Below, piece by piece: positions 30,547 to 42,702 of a stretch of DNA of 64,000 nt (positions are counted from its first letter, which is position 1; each line of letters opens with the position of its first letter). A program made the translations under genes and the position numbers. Source of the stretch: Aureobasidium sp. EXF-3400 (Eukaryota; Ascomycota; Dothideomycetes; Dothideales; Saccotheciaceae); assembly GCA_024195585.1 (NCBI GenBank), contig SWBL01000016.1, positions 62,001 to 126,000 on the forward strand, in the 5' to 3' direction. The notes under the pieces were generated by a model. That model searched no databases. It was not told where the DNA came from and saw nothing but the letters and a program-made list of their open reading frames with translations.

Positions 30547-33500
30547 ATGCTGGGCCATGACGATCACTCCGACACTGAGGGCAGTGTTCGAAGGAGACAC
30601 TCTGCCCACCACGATCGAGACGACTTTGACATAATCCACGCGCGCCACGATGTCCTTCCAAATGAACGCCCACAATCCTCTGGCCATTCGGCATCTGGCA
30701 CCGACATTCCTACCCATACGCCTCGCGAGTCCAGCGAGCGACTATCCCGAGTGAGCTTCTCATTGCAAGAGCAGAGAAGTTCGTCACGGGAAAAGAAGAG
30801 GAAGAGTGACGAGGATACAAGGCCAAATTTATCCGTGGACATTAATGCTGCCGCTGCGCATTCGTCCATGCCTTCTTCGTCGAGCAATCCTCGTCCCAAC
30901 ATGTCGCCCATGTCGCCGCAATCGCGAGCCCGAGGCTACTCGCTCCGTAGTTCACTGTTTCAGCGTAATATGCACGATCGTTCCAATCCTCCCGTCTCGG
31001 CTTCCTCTATAATCGAGTTGGATCCAATACGCCCATCGTCCTCTCACACTTCGACCACTCCTCGTTCGGGCAAGAAGAGTATGGATACTGTGGTTGAAAT
31101 CGCTCAATTGCCTGACGAGGACCGTGATTTGGAAGAACAAGATCCTAAGCGTGCGTCTTTTGGTCGACGCCAGGGCGTCCAGGGCATAGGAGCCCTGCCG
31201 CACTACCAGTCTTGGATACAACAGCATACTGCTCGCAACCACACCTGGCGATCCATGAAAGCTGGATGCGAAAGAGCTCGCAAGTTTATCCTGCGTATCC
31301 AGGAGATCCCACCAACAAAAGATGGCAGACATATTGACCTGGATGCTTCTCGAAAGGCTACTCCACTCGATGAACGGACTGGCAAGGATTATATCACCAA
31401 CTACATCCGTTCCAGTCGATACACTGCTTGGAACTTTGTGCCTCGCCAGTTATTTGCGCAGTTTTCCAAGCTCGCCAATTTTTATTTCCTTTGTGTTTCT
31501 ATTTTACAAATGATACCCGGTCTGAGTACCACAGGAAGTGAGTAGTTCTATTAATCCCTCCTACCGCAGTTCTCGTAACATCTTTACAGCGTATACCACG
31601 ATTATTCCCTTATTATTCTTCGTTGCTCTTTCTATGGGCAAAGAAGGCTACGACGACTTGCGTCGTTATCGCTTGGACAAAGCAGAGAACAACCGCGAAG
31701 CCTCTGTCTTTCACGCATACCGCTCGATAACTTCATCTGATTCCCAGGCCGAAGAGGGCAATGCCAAAACTGAAGGCCCAATTCACTGGGTACAGACGAA
31801 GTGGCAAAATCTACAGGTTGGCGACATTGTCAAGCTCGAGAGAGATGAATCCATACCTGCCGATATGGTTCTGTTAAGCTCGAAAGGCGCCAACGGCATC
31901 GCATACATCGAAACAATGGCCTTGGATGGAGAAACCAACCTCAAGAGCAAGCAGGCTCCGACAAACTTGGCCAAGAATTGTGATGTGCCAGAAAGAATCG
32001 CTACTTGTGACGCCCATTTCGTCGTTGAAGATCCTAACATCGACCTTTACAACTTCGAAGGCAAAGTAACGCTCAAGGGCGAAACATCACCCTTGAGTAA
32101 CAACGAGATCATTTACCGAGGCAGTGTCTTGAGGAATACTCCAGAGGCTTATGGAATGGTCATCTACAGTGGCGAGGAGTGCAAGATTCGCATGAACTCC
32201 AACAAGAATCCTCGCATCAAGGCTCCTGCTCTACAGGCTATCGTCAACAAGGTTGTAATCGTCATTGTTATCTTCGTTATCCTTCTGGCAATCTTCAACA
32301 CTGTCGCGTACCAGGTCTGGCGCAGCGGAACAGAGGAAGATTCATGGTATCTCATCGGCGCCAGAGTCGCTTTCTTCCCAGTCCTGACCAGTTTCATCAT
32401 CATGTTCAACACGATGATTCCTCTCTCACTCTATGTGTCTATGGAGATTGTGAAAGTCTGGCAGATGCTTTTGCTCAACGACATCGACATGTACGATGAA
32501 GCAACGAACACTCCCTTCGAGGCGCGGACATCCACCATCAACGAAGAGCTGGGTCAGGTCAGCTATGTATTCTCTGACAAGACCGGAACTCTGACGGACA
32601 ATATGATGAAATTTCGCAAACTCAGTGTTGCTGGTACGGCCTGGCTACACGACGTCGATTTGCAAAATAAGCAAGATGATTCCGAGATGCTCATCCATAA
32701 GAAGAGAAGTCCTAAGAGCAAGGGCAAGAAACCGATCCGCAAATCCACCACCTCTATCATGACATCCGCGCCCAAGTTTGATGGTGGAAACGATCAGATT
32801 GAGTTCAGCGAAGCTGGCCGCAAGTCGACCTCGCAATGGACTTCCTCTGCAAGACCTGGAAAGGCTCAGCCTGAGCTTAGTACTAAGACCATGATTCGTT
32901 ACATGCAACGAAAGCCCTTTACACTGTTCGCGAAGAAAGCTCGTATGCTTATCTTGTCCATGGCATTGTGTCATACGTGCTTGCCCGAAACATCGGAGGA
33001 GGGAGAGATTGATTTTCAAGCATCTTCGCCTGACGAGTTGGCTTTGGTCAGAGCGGCTCAGGAGCTCGGCTACCTGGCCATAAATCGTGAATCCGCGCTC
33101 TTGACCATCAAGACCTTTCCCAACGGCATCAAGCAAGAACCTGTTCTCGAACAGTACGAGATTTTGGATGTCATTGAGTTCTCCAGCAAGCGCAAGCGCA
33201 TGTCCGTCACTGTTCGCTTCCCCGATGGACGTGTTTGTGTCATTTGTAAGGGGGCCGACACCATCGTTATGCAACGTCTCAAGTTGGCATCTCTAGCAAA
33301 TCAGAAGATGGTTGAGATTGAGAAGCGAACAAGCATACGCAAGAGCTTGGAAGCGCATGAAGCTATTCGACGTAGGAGCGAGCAGCATGAGCGTTCAAGC
33401 ATTACGCGACCGAGCTTTTCGATGTCCATCGGCCGACCTAGCATAGGTGGCATACCACGTACCAGCATTGGAACTGCTAAGCTGCAGCCTATCCGTGATG

Positions 33501-35500
33501 AGCTCAACCACTGGCTGAAAGAACTAGAGAGTGAGGTTAATGTGTCGAATGATGAGGAGACTAGTGTGCATTACTCTCCAAGGCCATCCACGCATATGCA
33601 CAGCCGACAATCGCTTGCTCCGTCTGAAGCTCGTAGCTCGTTACAATACGATGACTTTGATCAGGACGAGCTTGTTGAAGAATCGCTTGTTACTGACGAA
33701 GCTACCGTCCTTGAGCGCTGCTTCCAACACATCAACGATTTTGCTACCGAGGGTCTTCGTACACTGCTGTACGGATACAGATTCCTGGATGAGCAAGAAT
33801 ACTTGGGCTGGAAGAAGGTGTACCACGACGCCACAACAAGTCTCGTGAATCGCCAAACCATGATCGAGGACGCAGGCGAAATTATTGAGAGAGACCTAGA
33901 TCTGGGCGGTGCTACTGCCATTGAAGACAAGCTCCAAAAGGGTGTGCCGGAAGCCATTGACAAGCTCAGGCGTGCCAATATCAAGATGTGGATGTTGACT
34001 GGAGATAAGAGGGAGACGGCCATAAATATCGGGCACTCTTGTCGTCTCATCAAGGACTACTCGGCTGTCACAATTCTGGACCATGAGACTGGGCAGGTGG
34101 AGCAGCGTATCGCTGCCACCATACTTGACATCAACAATAGCAAGGTGGCGCACTCAGTTGTAGTCATCGACGGTCAGACACTGGCTCTGATTGAGGAGGA
34201 CGAGTACTTGCGTAACCTCTTCTATGAGCTTGCAGTTCTTGCAGACTCAGTCATCTGTTGTCGTGCCTCCCCAAGTCAGAAAGCAGGACTCGTGTCAGCC
34301 GTGCGAAGAAGAGTCAAGAATAGTATCACGCTGGCCATAGGAGACGGCGCGAACGACATTGCCATGATTCAAGAAGCACACGTTGGCATTGGTATCACTG
34401 GAAAAGAGGGTTTACAGGCAGCTCGCACTTCGGACTATTCAATTGCTCAATTCCGCTTCCTCGTGAAGCTGCTCTTGGTCCACGGACGCTGGAACTATAT
34501 TCGAATTTGCAAGTATACTGTCGGCACTTTCTGGAAAGAGTTCTTGTTCTATTTGACGCAAGCGCTGTTTCAACGCTGGGCTGGCTATACTGGCACTTCG
34601 TTGTACGAGTCTTGGTCGCTTAGTATGTTCAATACTCTGTTCACCAGTCTTCCGGTCATCTTCCTGGGCGTTTTCGAAAAGGATCTCCTGCCTCAGACAT
34701 TGATAGCAGTACCTGAACTGTACACCAAAGGCCAACGCAATGGAGGTTTCAACTTCAAGATCTTCCTTGCTTGGATCTTTATGGCGTCAAGCGAGGCGGT
34801 TATAATCTTCTTCACCATGCTTGGCCTCTACGCCCAAGCTACTTTTACCAAAGACCAAGGACTCTACGCCATCGGATCTTTGACATTTACCTCATGCATT
34901 ATTCTCATCTCGATGAAGTTACAGGTCATTGAGATCCACAACAAATCCATCATGGCGGTCATAGCCTGTGTGCTGTCCATCGGCGGCTGGTTTCTGTGGA
35001 TGATCATCCTCGCCTCTATCTACAACGACAATGTCACCTACAACGTACGCGACAGCTTCTTTGTCCGATTCGGAGATAACCTGCTCTGGTGGTTGACTCT
35101 ACTGCTCATCGTCATCGCAACCATGTGGTTCGAATTCAGCATCCAAAGTTTCAAAGCTGCGTACTTTGCTACCGATGTCGATCTCTTCCAACTCTACGAA
35201 CGCGACTTGAGTATCCGCAAGAGATTTGAGGAAGCGGCTGCGATGGAATTGCAGGCTGGATGGCGAAGGGGGGATAAAAAGTCGAGTGTGGAGATGGAGC
35301 GTGAGGAACAGGTACAGGCGATGAGGGAGAATGAGATTGTGGATTTGTTGGCTAGACCGAGGGTTATGGAGGAAGGAAGAGGTGTGGACAAGGGTGGTGT
35401 GACGTTGGAGGAGCAGAGGGTTTTTGTTGGGGATGGACCTAGAGGGTCAACGACTGATATTCAAGAGATGTTGTCGAAGAGGTTTGGATCTGTACAGTAA
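30547..35500 (+). CDS. P4-type phospholipid flippase (Dnf3-like)
   Basis: Two exons, 30547-31537 and 31590-35500 (52-nt intron), encode 1633 residues. The long N-terminus (to about 280) is Ser/Arg-rich. The P-type core is complete: PADMVLLSS, ETNLKSKQA (DGET actuator), FSDKTGTLTDN with the phosphorylated Asp near 658, ICKGAD, MLTGDKRETAINI and IGDGANDIAMIQ near 1247. The membrane helix 4 motif is PLSLYV where many P4 enzymes have PISLYV. Length, TLTDN after the phosphorylation site and GVFEKDL-type sequence near the end favour the Dnf3 class. P4-ATPases move phospholipids to the cytosolic leaflet in Golgi, endosome or plasma membrane. Confidence 0.9.
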
Positions 35501-37095
35501 AGAGGTGGGATATTGGTGTAGATAAGAATTGGTGATGTTGTGGTGTCTATCTATAGCCATCATCTTTCTTGCGTTTGGCAACGAAGATGCAGCGCTTTGT
35601 TCCTATTTACCTGCAGGTAGAAGAAAAGGATAGAAAATTAGGTGTTGTACAAGCTACATTGCTACGGGAATAGCCTGCATGAACGTTCTTTTTCTGCGGG
35701 CTTCAAGCCTTCAAGTCATGGGTTTGCGGGATCAGCACACTGGAATGGTTCGTTCGAGTCGCTTCGGCTTGGGGCAACAAGGAACATCGGTTTCGCTTGC
35801 AGGCAGCGCCTCTTTCAATCTTTCTTGCTCGCGTGATTGGCACAACAAGGCCGTGCTCGGCATGTTCGGCATGGATGCAATCGCAGATGGGCGACCTCGA
35901 TGCCAAGCTCGAGCGCGCTGTTGTACATGTGCCTCATCAAAGTGCATGAAAATGGGGGAGGATGGATGAGGGGAGGGGCAACTGATGGTGTAAGCAAAGC
36001 AGAGGCAAGCGTTTAGTGACGTTGTGTTTGGCTGGGAGACGGTTGAAAGGCGGACAACAGCCGTCGGATTATGAGTCGTTCATGTCTCTAGGCAAGCTGG
36101 ATTTCTAATAAGGATAGCTTTGGGTTGAGACAGCAGATAGATGGGTTGCTTGGGTGTCGGCTGTGTAGGGCAGGATTAGGAGATCAGCATTTCCGTGAGT
36201 TCTTGCCTAGCCGGGCGCCGCATGTGGCAAAGTCTAGCTGAGAAGGAAGGAACGAATAAGCTCACGCATTGGTCATGCTTTACAATGGCAAGTGCGTGGG
36301 AGGGAAAGGCATTTTTCCCACGCAATGGAGACGACAAGATTACAAAGATGGTGGAGGGTGATGGTTAATAGTATGTAGAGCAGCAACAGGGAAATTGTAG
36401 GGCGGAGAAGGACGAAATTGGGTCTCTGTTGTCCGCAAATTGGCATGGGTGCAGGACGCGGCTTGGCTCTGGCCGCTGCCGAGCGTCACATCTGTCTCGC
36501 TCGCTGGTCGCTCGCTGCTGGCTGCCACTCTTTCAACGGGTACGGCTCTCGACTCCTATCGAGTTTTCCCTCCCCTTCCACTCTCATCTCCATCACCCGT
36601 CATCAACAATCTCATCTCCATCGCCGCATGTTACGAACGACACGACTTTAGCCTTGCATTGTATACTCTTGCAGTTCTTACTCCCATCTCATCTCTCCGC
36701 CCGCCCCGACTCGACTCCCGACTCTCAATTCGCCCGAGGCCGTCCCCGCTGCACGCCTTCGAGTCCGCCCTCCACCGCAAACCCCCTGCGAGTCGACTCT
36801 TCACTCCGTACAGTCATCCGCCGTCCGATACTGCCTCTTCAACATCACACGGATACCTGAGGCGACTCTCGAAGACAAGCGGCTCGTTCTTGGCGTTGGG
36901 TGTCGACGCCGCCTGTGACTCGAACTGAAGCCGACTGGAATTGCATGGCTGGTGTTTGGTCTTATTGATTCGTTGCATTGCCGGTGTTGTGTGTAGCTCT
37001 GGTGAGTCTTGTCATCAACATGGTCCGTCGTACTCAGCCGCTGACGCCTTGGATAAAGTCTTTGTTGTTGCCATCTCCTTTTCGACTCTCCCATC
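35501..37095. other. long leader/promoter region of the SamB/Mub1 gene
   Basis: 1.6 kb without a supported gene. The part from about 36.5 to 37.1 kb is C/T-rich with several overlapping upstream frames (longest 36440-36928, 162 codons) that are Ser/Pro/Leu-rich and look like pyrimidine-rich leader rather than protein. Confidence 0.5.
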
Positions 37096-39042
37096 ATGCG
37101 CGAGGCCAACTTCAGCATCCCGAGCGCGAACAAGGCGTCGGTCGGCATTACGCCTGCTCTGTATGACCGTCGCGCTCTCGACTGCACATCCACCCTCCCT
37201 CTGATCAACTCACTCAACAATCTCACCTACCTTACTACGTCATCCGCACGCATCCGCGACATCCTCACTGTAGATGGTGGCGTTGAACGCCTGGTCTGCA
37301 TCCTGAAAGAAGGCAGGAGCAAAGATGCCATGGAGAGCTGGAAATGGAATCTTGCTTTCCAGTGTGTCTTCAATATCGGTGTCAGAGGCTCCGAAGCCGT
37401 ACGAACACGCGTGGTCGAAGCCGACATGGTACCTGTGGTAGCCACTCTGCTCGACAACTATATTCGCGCCATGGAGAAGCTGAAGAAGAGAGCCGACGAG
37501 GACGCAAGACGCACTCCGGCCAACTTCAACCCCTTCCCCAATCTTCAGAGCCCTACCCGCTCAAGTCGCTCTCCTTACCAGTCTAGATCAGATCGCACAC
37601 CCAGGAGATCAGTCCCGCCGCCGATTGACGTTTCTGCTTCTGACGATCAGCCCATGGTCGACTCACAGCAGCTACCGCCGCTACGCAATACCAGACTCGA
37701 CTTTGGTCGCCACACGCCGATGCACGATATCCGTCCACAATCATCTCCGCAGATCCGCTCAGAGCAGGCTTCACGTCAGACGTTACGCCCAGTCCGGGAT
37801 GCTGATCGCCTACCATCAATGTTGCCCAATCTGAACTCAGAGTTGAGCTCACAACCACAGTCACCTACCACTCCAAGCGCGACGGCTCCGACTAGTCCTC
37901 GTTCGGCTGCCCTTGGACGCAGAAGACCGTCAATTCGCCATCAGCTATCCATTTCTGGCAACTGGGAAGATGAACAAAGCGACGACGCTGTTCAGGACAT
38001 TTCGGACACAGCTGAGACGTCACCTGAGCCAATGGTCGACATTCAAACCGATATCTCCATGCAGGACATCGTCAGCGATGAGACTATGCTCGAAGGAAGC
38101 GTAACCCCTGTAGCCCTGGGTGTGCCAACCGTCGATGTGTCAGACTCGGACGCTTTCATCAGCCACGCCTCGGTGCAGGATGGCAGCATCAACAACCAAA
38201 CCCCAACACAAGCTCAACCCGGATTTGCACCTCCCCAGCAACTTCCTTCTGTCGATATTGTTAACGCTACCCCACCAGCACTCATGGCTCCGCGTGCTGG
38301 TGTACCCTCCGTCTCGGCTCCCGCTCCCCTTGCTGCCGCCCTTCCTCGTGATGAAGATGTCATCATGTCTCTCCAACTGCTCGCCTATGTCTCAAAATAC
38401 TGTAATCTCCGTTCATACTTCCAGGCTTCACACCTCGTACCTCGTCTCAATATCGATGCTGAGTTAAGTACGCTGGATGCCGACTACGACCCATCAGCCC
38501 CTTTCACTGGTCCCTCCCAAGAAGAGCTTGAAGAGGCATGGGATAACGAATTCGTCGAACAACCCGCTTACAACATTTTCCCTTTGATCGAAAAGTTCAC
38601 TGTGCGTTGCTCGAGCTCTAGGCAATCTCTGCTACCAACATCGGCCCAGCAGAGCGAAACGATGCAATATTGGGCAGGAGTGGTTATGCGCAATCTCTGC
38701 CGCAAAGACGAAAGCCGTGGCGGTATCCGTCAATGTGCATATTGGAAGTGTGGCAAGTGGGAAGAGTACACAAGGCAATTTGCTAAATGCAGACGCTGCC
38801 GACGCACCAAGTACTGCAGCAAAGAGTGCCAAAAGGGCGCTTGGGGCAGTCATCGATTCTGGTGTGTGGCAGCTGAAGAGGGCAAAGAAGGAGAGAATTC
38901 CCGGCACCATCACCATCACACGCACTCGCATTCGCACCAGCGGTCTCATCAACACACGCAGGGCGAAGGATCAGCAACGGCAGCAGCAGCGACACCCACA
39001 CCGCGAGGCGAAGCATCACGCTCGCGAGCACATCATTCTTGA
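37096..39042 (+). CDS. MYND zinc-finger protein SamB/Mub1
   Basis: A single-exon gene of 648 residues. The conserved N-terminal helical region (ANKASVGITPALYDRRALD, LTVDGGVERLVCILKEG, WNLAFQCVFNIGVRGSEAVR) is that of SamB of Aspergillus and Mub1 of yeast. A Ser/Pro-rich middle follows. The MYND finger lies at about 547-590 (CAYWKCGKWEEY, then CRRCRRTKYCSKECQKGAW and the closing HRFWC). Mub1 works with the E3 ligase Ubr2 and E2 Rad6 in Rpn4 degradation; SamB affects morphogenesis and septum placement. The C-terminus carries a striking His/Ser/Gln-rich tail (GENSRHHHHHTHSHSHQ) coded at about 38895-38970. ATG 37096 matches the conserved family start. Confidence 0.92.
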   Translation: MREANFSIPSANKASVGITPALYDRRALDCTSTLPLINSLNNLTYLTTSSARIRDILTVDGGVERLVCILKEGRSKDAMESWKWNLAFQCVFNIGVRGSEAVRTRVVEADMVPVVATLLDNYIRAMEKLKKRADEDARRTPANFNPFPNLQSPTRSSRSPYQSRSDRTPRRSVPPPIDVSASDDQPMVDSQQLPPLRNTRLDFGRHTPMHDIRPQSSPQIRSEQASRQTLRPVRDADRLPSMLPNLNSELSSQPQSPTTPSATAPTSPRSAALGRRRPSIRHQLSISGNWEDEQSDDAVQDISDTAETSPEPMVDIQTDISMQDIVSDETMLEGSVTPVALGVPTVDVSDSDAFISHASVQDGSINNQTPTQAQPGFAPPQQLPSVDIVNATPPALMAPRAGVPSVSAPAPLAAALPRDEDVIMSLQLLAYVSKYCNLRSYFQASHLVPRLNIDAELSTLDADYDPSAPFTGPSQEELEEAWDNEFVEQPAYNIFPLIEKFTVRCSSSRQSLLPTSAQQSETMQYWAGVVMRNLCRKDESRGGIRQCAYWKCGKWEEYTRQFAKCRRCRRTKYCSKECQKGAWGSHRFWCVAAEEGKEGENSRHHHHHTHSHSHQRSHQHTQGEGSATAAAATPTPRGEASRSRAHHS

Positions 39043-39708
39043 TTACAACGAAACTGGATTTACACGGCATATGTTCTTTGACAGCTTTCCTCGGCAACGA
39101 TATCCTTTTAGGCCGAATAGAGAGAGCTTAGGTAGTTTAGGAGATTGAGCAGCACTCTGCGGCACAGGCAATAGAGCCTTGCTGCCTAGATTTTAACGAA
39201 ACATTGCGCAGGCGTTGTGGAGGAATTTTAGTGATACTCTCGGGCAAGGCGTTTTGATGTTTTATATTCCGAGATGGAAGGAGCACCGATTTTCAGGTCG
39301 GGCAGTACTGAGTAGCACATTGAATATTATTATGCTTCTTCCAAGACTCTGCGTTTGTGTCATGTTACATTGTGCTTGTAGACTTGTAGACTTGTTGACC
39401 TCGAGAACAAAGAGCATTCGTCAAACAGGGGAACAAAGACGAATAGTGGGTCCGGGAATTTAGCGCGTCGGGTTGTAATTCAGGAAAGACAGCACGGGCG
39501 TTGAGGTTGAAGATTGGGTTGTCAGTGACGGTCCAGATAAGGAAGGAAGCAGCCCGCTGGGCATGACACATAATTGTGGTCTCTTTATTCGATCGTGGAA
39601 GTGACATGGCTATACGCCTGACCACAACTCTTAATATCACCTAAGACGGTGGATGGTGGCCCTGCAAAGGAAACGCTGCGCACGCATTCCAGGACTGCGA
39701 CTTCGGCA
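39043..39708. other. intergenic, no gene seen
   Basis: Between the SamB/Mub1 gene and the transporter gene. Nothing recognisable apart from presumed 3' UTR and promoter. Confidence 0.5.
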
Positions 39709-41102
39709 ATGACAGGCCGCGTTGAAGTCGTCACCAACGACGGTGATGCGCGAAGACCGCTGCTGTCGCGACCCCCCAGTGCTATAGATCTGGACATGGC
39801 GACTCTCGACACACGGCATGGCCATGAGAAATGGCGGCGCATTGTTGGCCTGCTACTGCTATTCACGACGGTCATCTTGTGGACCGCCTCCAACTTTATG
39901 GCTTCTGTATGCGCATTTCTACTCTTTTTGCTCTTGTTTGCACAAAGACAACTGACAAGAGTCCTAGACACTGTTTGCCGACAACACCTACTCGAAGCCT
40001 TATCTCGTCACTTACGTTAACACCGCCTGCTTCATCATACCGCTCTTGCCCATCGTCGCGCGACGCCTGTACCTAAGCGGCTCCCTAAAGACTCCGAGAT
40101 ACGCTGTTGTGCCTCAGGATCATGAGGAAGATGCATACCCACAAGAAACACACACCAGCGACTCTGCTTCTCAAAAGTACATCCCAGTCAATGATTCTCA
40201 GGTCATTGCTCCCTTGTCTCTGGGCGAAACCGCTCGCCTGAGTCTAGAATTCTGCATTCTCTGGTTCATGGCCAATTACTTTGTAGCCGCTTGCCTGGAA
40301 CACACCACCGTTGCTTCGTCTACCATTCTTACCTCGACGAGCAGCATCTTTACACTACTCCTGGGATGCGCCGTCAATGTGGAGATCTTCACTCTGCGCA
40401 AACTCTGCGGCGTACTGGCTTCTTTGCTCGGTGTCGTTTTGATCTCCTCTGTCGACCTGTTTGGAAACAACGATAATGGCCGTGGCTCGTTTCCTCATAA
40501 GTCTGCACGTCAGGTTGCTCTGGGCGATGCAATGGCTCTGTTGTCTGCCGTATTGTATGGTGTCTATGCCGTACTCATGAAGAAGCGCATAGGCGACGAG
40601 CGTAGAATCAGCATGCCTGTTTTCTTCGGTCTCGTGGGTCTGTTCAACGTCTTGCTCCTCTGGCCTGGGTTTTTGATCTTGCACTTTACAGGTGTTGAGC
40701 CTTTTGAATTGCCCCCAACTTCGAGAGTCACAACGATTATTCTCGTAAGTTTTTCTTGCTCTATTCTCTACGCACTGCTGGAGTCCTTATGCTAATGGTA
40801 TATCACAGATCAATTCATTCAGCTCGTTGCTCTCTGATATCGCATGGGCTTATGCTGTACTACTCACTTCCCCCATTGTTGTTACAGTAGGCCTCTCGAC
40901 CACGATCCCACTTTCCCTGATCGGACAGCTTCTTATCAACAATCAAACCTCGCCTGCTATCTACTGGTTAGGCGCCTGTGTGGTTGTCTTGTCTTTTGTA
41001 TTCGTCAACCATGAAGAAGCTCAAGACGAGGCTGCTCAAGACCAGAGGATTCTAGAGGAATCTGCGAGTATAATAGACGTGCAATTGCATGAGGAAGCCT
41101 GA
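39709..41102 (+). CDS. EamA/DMT-type membrane transporter (YML018C/SLC35F-like)
   Basis: Three exons, 39709-39906, 39968-40744 and 40809-41102, encode 422 residues. About ten membrane helices can be seen (IVGLLLLFTTVILWTASNF; LVTYVNTACFIIPLLPIV; CILWFMANYFVAACLEHT; LCGVLASLLGVVLISSVDLF; FFGLVGLFNVLLLWPGFLI; YWLGACVVVLSFVFV). The motif EHTTVASSTILTSTSSIFTLLLG and DIAWAYAVLLTSPIVVTVGL match the fungal vacuolar-type members related to yeast YML018C/Thi74 and human SLC35F. The substrate is unknown. The open frame begins earlier, at a GTG; the first real ATG is 39709. Introns are 61 and 64 nt. Confidence 0.87.
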
Positions 41103-41510
41103 AGAAGACAGGGATTTTGCATTGGGAGGGTGATTAGCATCCATAGATTGGACCGGGTGGGGGAGTTTTTTCTACGAATATCACGACTTTTTATCGTTCT
41201 CTTGTCTCTCCTCTACTAATGACCTTTTCTTTGCTTGCACTTGCACAGAAGGCTGTAAATTGGTAGCGGAACTCCTGCCGCTTGCGCGCTCTCTCATTTT
41301 TGAGTTTCGAACGTCACCTTGTGCACTTTTGATGTGGGGTGATGTGGGGTCTCCTTCCATCCATTGCCGGTGCCTTTTGGAGGACAACAACACTCTACTT
41401 CTTGGGATATTTGTCTGTTTGTTCTTTTATCATTCTTGATCCTCGAGTCCTTGTTCTCCAGACGAACTAATCATAATCTCTTGTTTTGGTCTGGTCATTG
41501 AAATATCACC
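41103..41510. other. intergenic, no gene seen
   Basis: Between the transporter and the SDR gene. A 10-nt direct repeat GATGTGGGGT occurs twice at 41331-41350. Nothing else is noted. Confidence 0.5.
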
Positions 41511-42702
41511 ATGTCACGATTCGAAGTCCCGGAAATAGGGACGCAGTTGCAGGACAAGGTCATTGTATTGACTGGTATGTCAAGTACCATTCCCTTGCTC
41601 TTCCATATCCTCCTCCTTTTCCCTCTTCTCCTTCCGAACCCACCACTAACCACCACCCCCAAAACAGGAGGAGCCCTAGGCATCGGCTCCGAACTAGTGC
41701 GCCTCCTCCACTCCCACGGCTGCAACGTCTTCTTCGGCGATGTCTTGATTTCTCAAGGAGAAGCTTTAGCTACAGAATTACAAGCAAAGTCGAGCAAAGG
41801 ACAGCAGGTTAGGTTCTTGTATACCAATGTACAGGATCATCTTGCGAACCTTGGGCTTTTTGATCTAGCGTTAAGCACTTGTGGGAGAGTTGATCATGCG
41901 GTGAGTGTGGCGGGGATTAACAGGGAGGAAAATATTGTGAATAGAGAGTTGACGATGGAGAGTGTGAGGAAGGTGAGTTTTGCCCTTTCCCCTGCCCTGT
42001 CTTTTCTCTTCTTTTCCCGGTCTGGACTTGGAGAACGCAAGACTGATAAGAGTACAGGAACCTGATATCGATGACTCGCTGGATGTCAACCTCAGAGCAC
42101 CCATCCTGTTTTCTCGCATTGCAAGTGTGTATCTGCGTCAACAACCCTCAGACAAGAAATCCGACAGCACTGCACAAGAAGCAAATAAATCACTTACTTT
42201 GGTTTCCTCGGTAGCTGGGTTTACTGAAGCTCCGGGTTTAGCTGTGTATTCGGCTGGTAAACATGGTGTTTATGGTTTAATGCGTGCTTTGAGAAAGTGA
42301 GTTTTGCATCTTCCCTCCCTTCCCTCTTCTTCCCCTCCCACTCCCTGACCTCTCCCTAACAAACCGCTCACCTCTTCCCACAGAGTCCTCATCAAACCCC
42401 CCCACCACATCCGCACAAACGCCATCTGCCCCTGGATGACAGAAACACGCATGGTAACCGGCATCGACGACGACTGGAAAGCCGCAGGCCTGCCCCGCAA
42501 TAAAGCCATCGATGTTGCTAAAGTGATCGCTGGCGTTATGGTTGCGAAGAGTCTGAATGGGGAAGCGTTGTATGTGGAGGGAGGAAGGGCTTGGGGTATT
42601 GAAGAGGGAATTGAGAGGACGCAGCCGCAGTGGATGGGTGAGAAACAGAGTAGGGATTTTCAGAGGGGGCAGGAAGTTTTGGGTACGGGGGAGAATTGGT
42701 GA
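41511..42702 (+). CDS. Short-chain dehydrogenase/reductase
   Basis: Four exons, 41511-41574, 41668-41972, 42058-42296 and 42384-42702, encode 308 residues. The cofactor motif TGGALGIG at about 21-28 is restored across intron 1. Catalytic residues are Ser in LVSSVAGF (about 173-174) and Tyr/Lys in VYSAGKHG (about 187 and 191). The segment HIRTNAICPWMTET is the usual post-active-site SDR block. Introns are 93, 85 and 87 nt and pyrimidine-rich. The overall form is like the 15-hydroxyprostaglandin-dehydrogenase-type SDRs common in fungi. NAD(H) versus NADP(H) and substrate cannot be fixed. It is convergent with AGS1. Confidence 0.87.

Noticed and set aside
32645..33274. 209-codon minus-strand frame inside the flippase
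   Set aside because: Antisense shadow of the nucleotide-binding domain.
36440..36928. 162-codon frame as a real gene
   Set aside because: Ser/Pro/Leu-rich translation mirrors the pyrimidine-rich DNA, and alternative frames in the same place are equally long.
39649..39708. Earlier start for the EamA transporter
   Set aside because: The open frame begins at a GTG codon; the first in-frame ATG is 39709.
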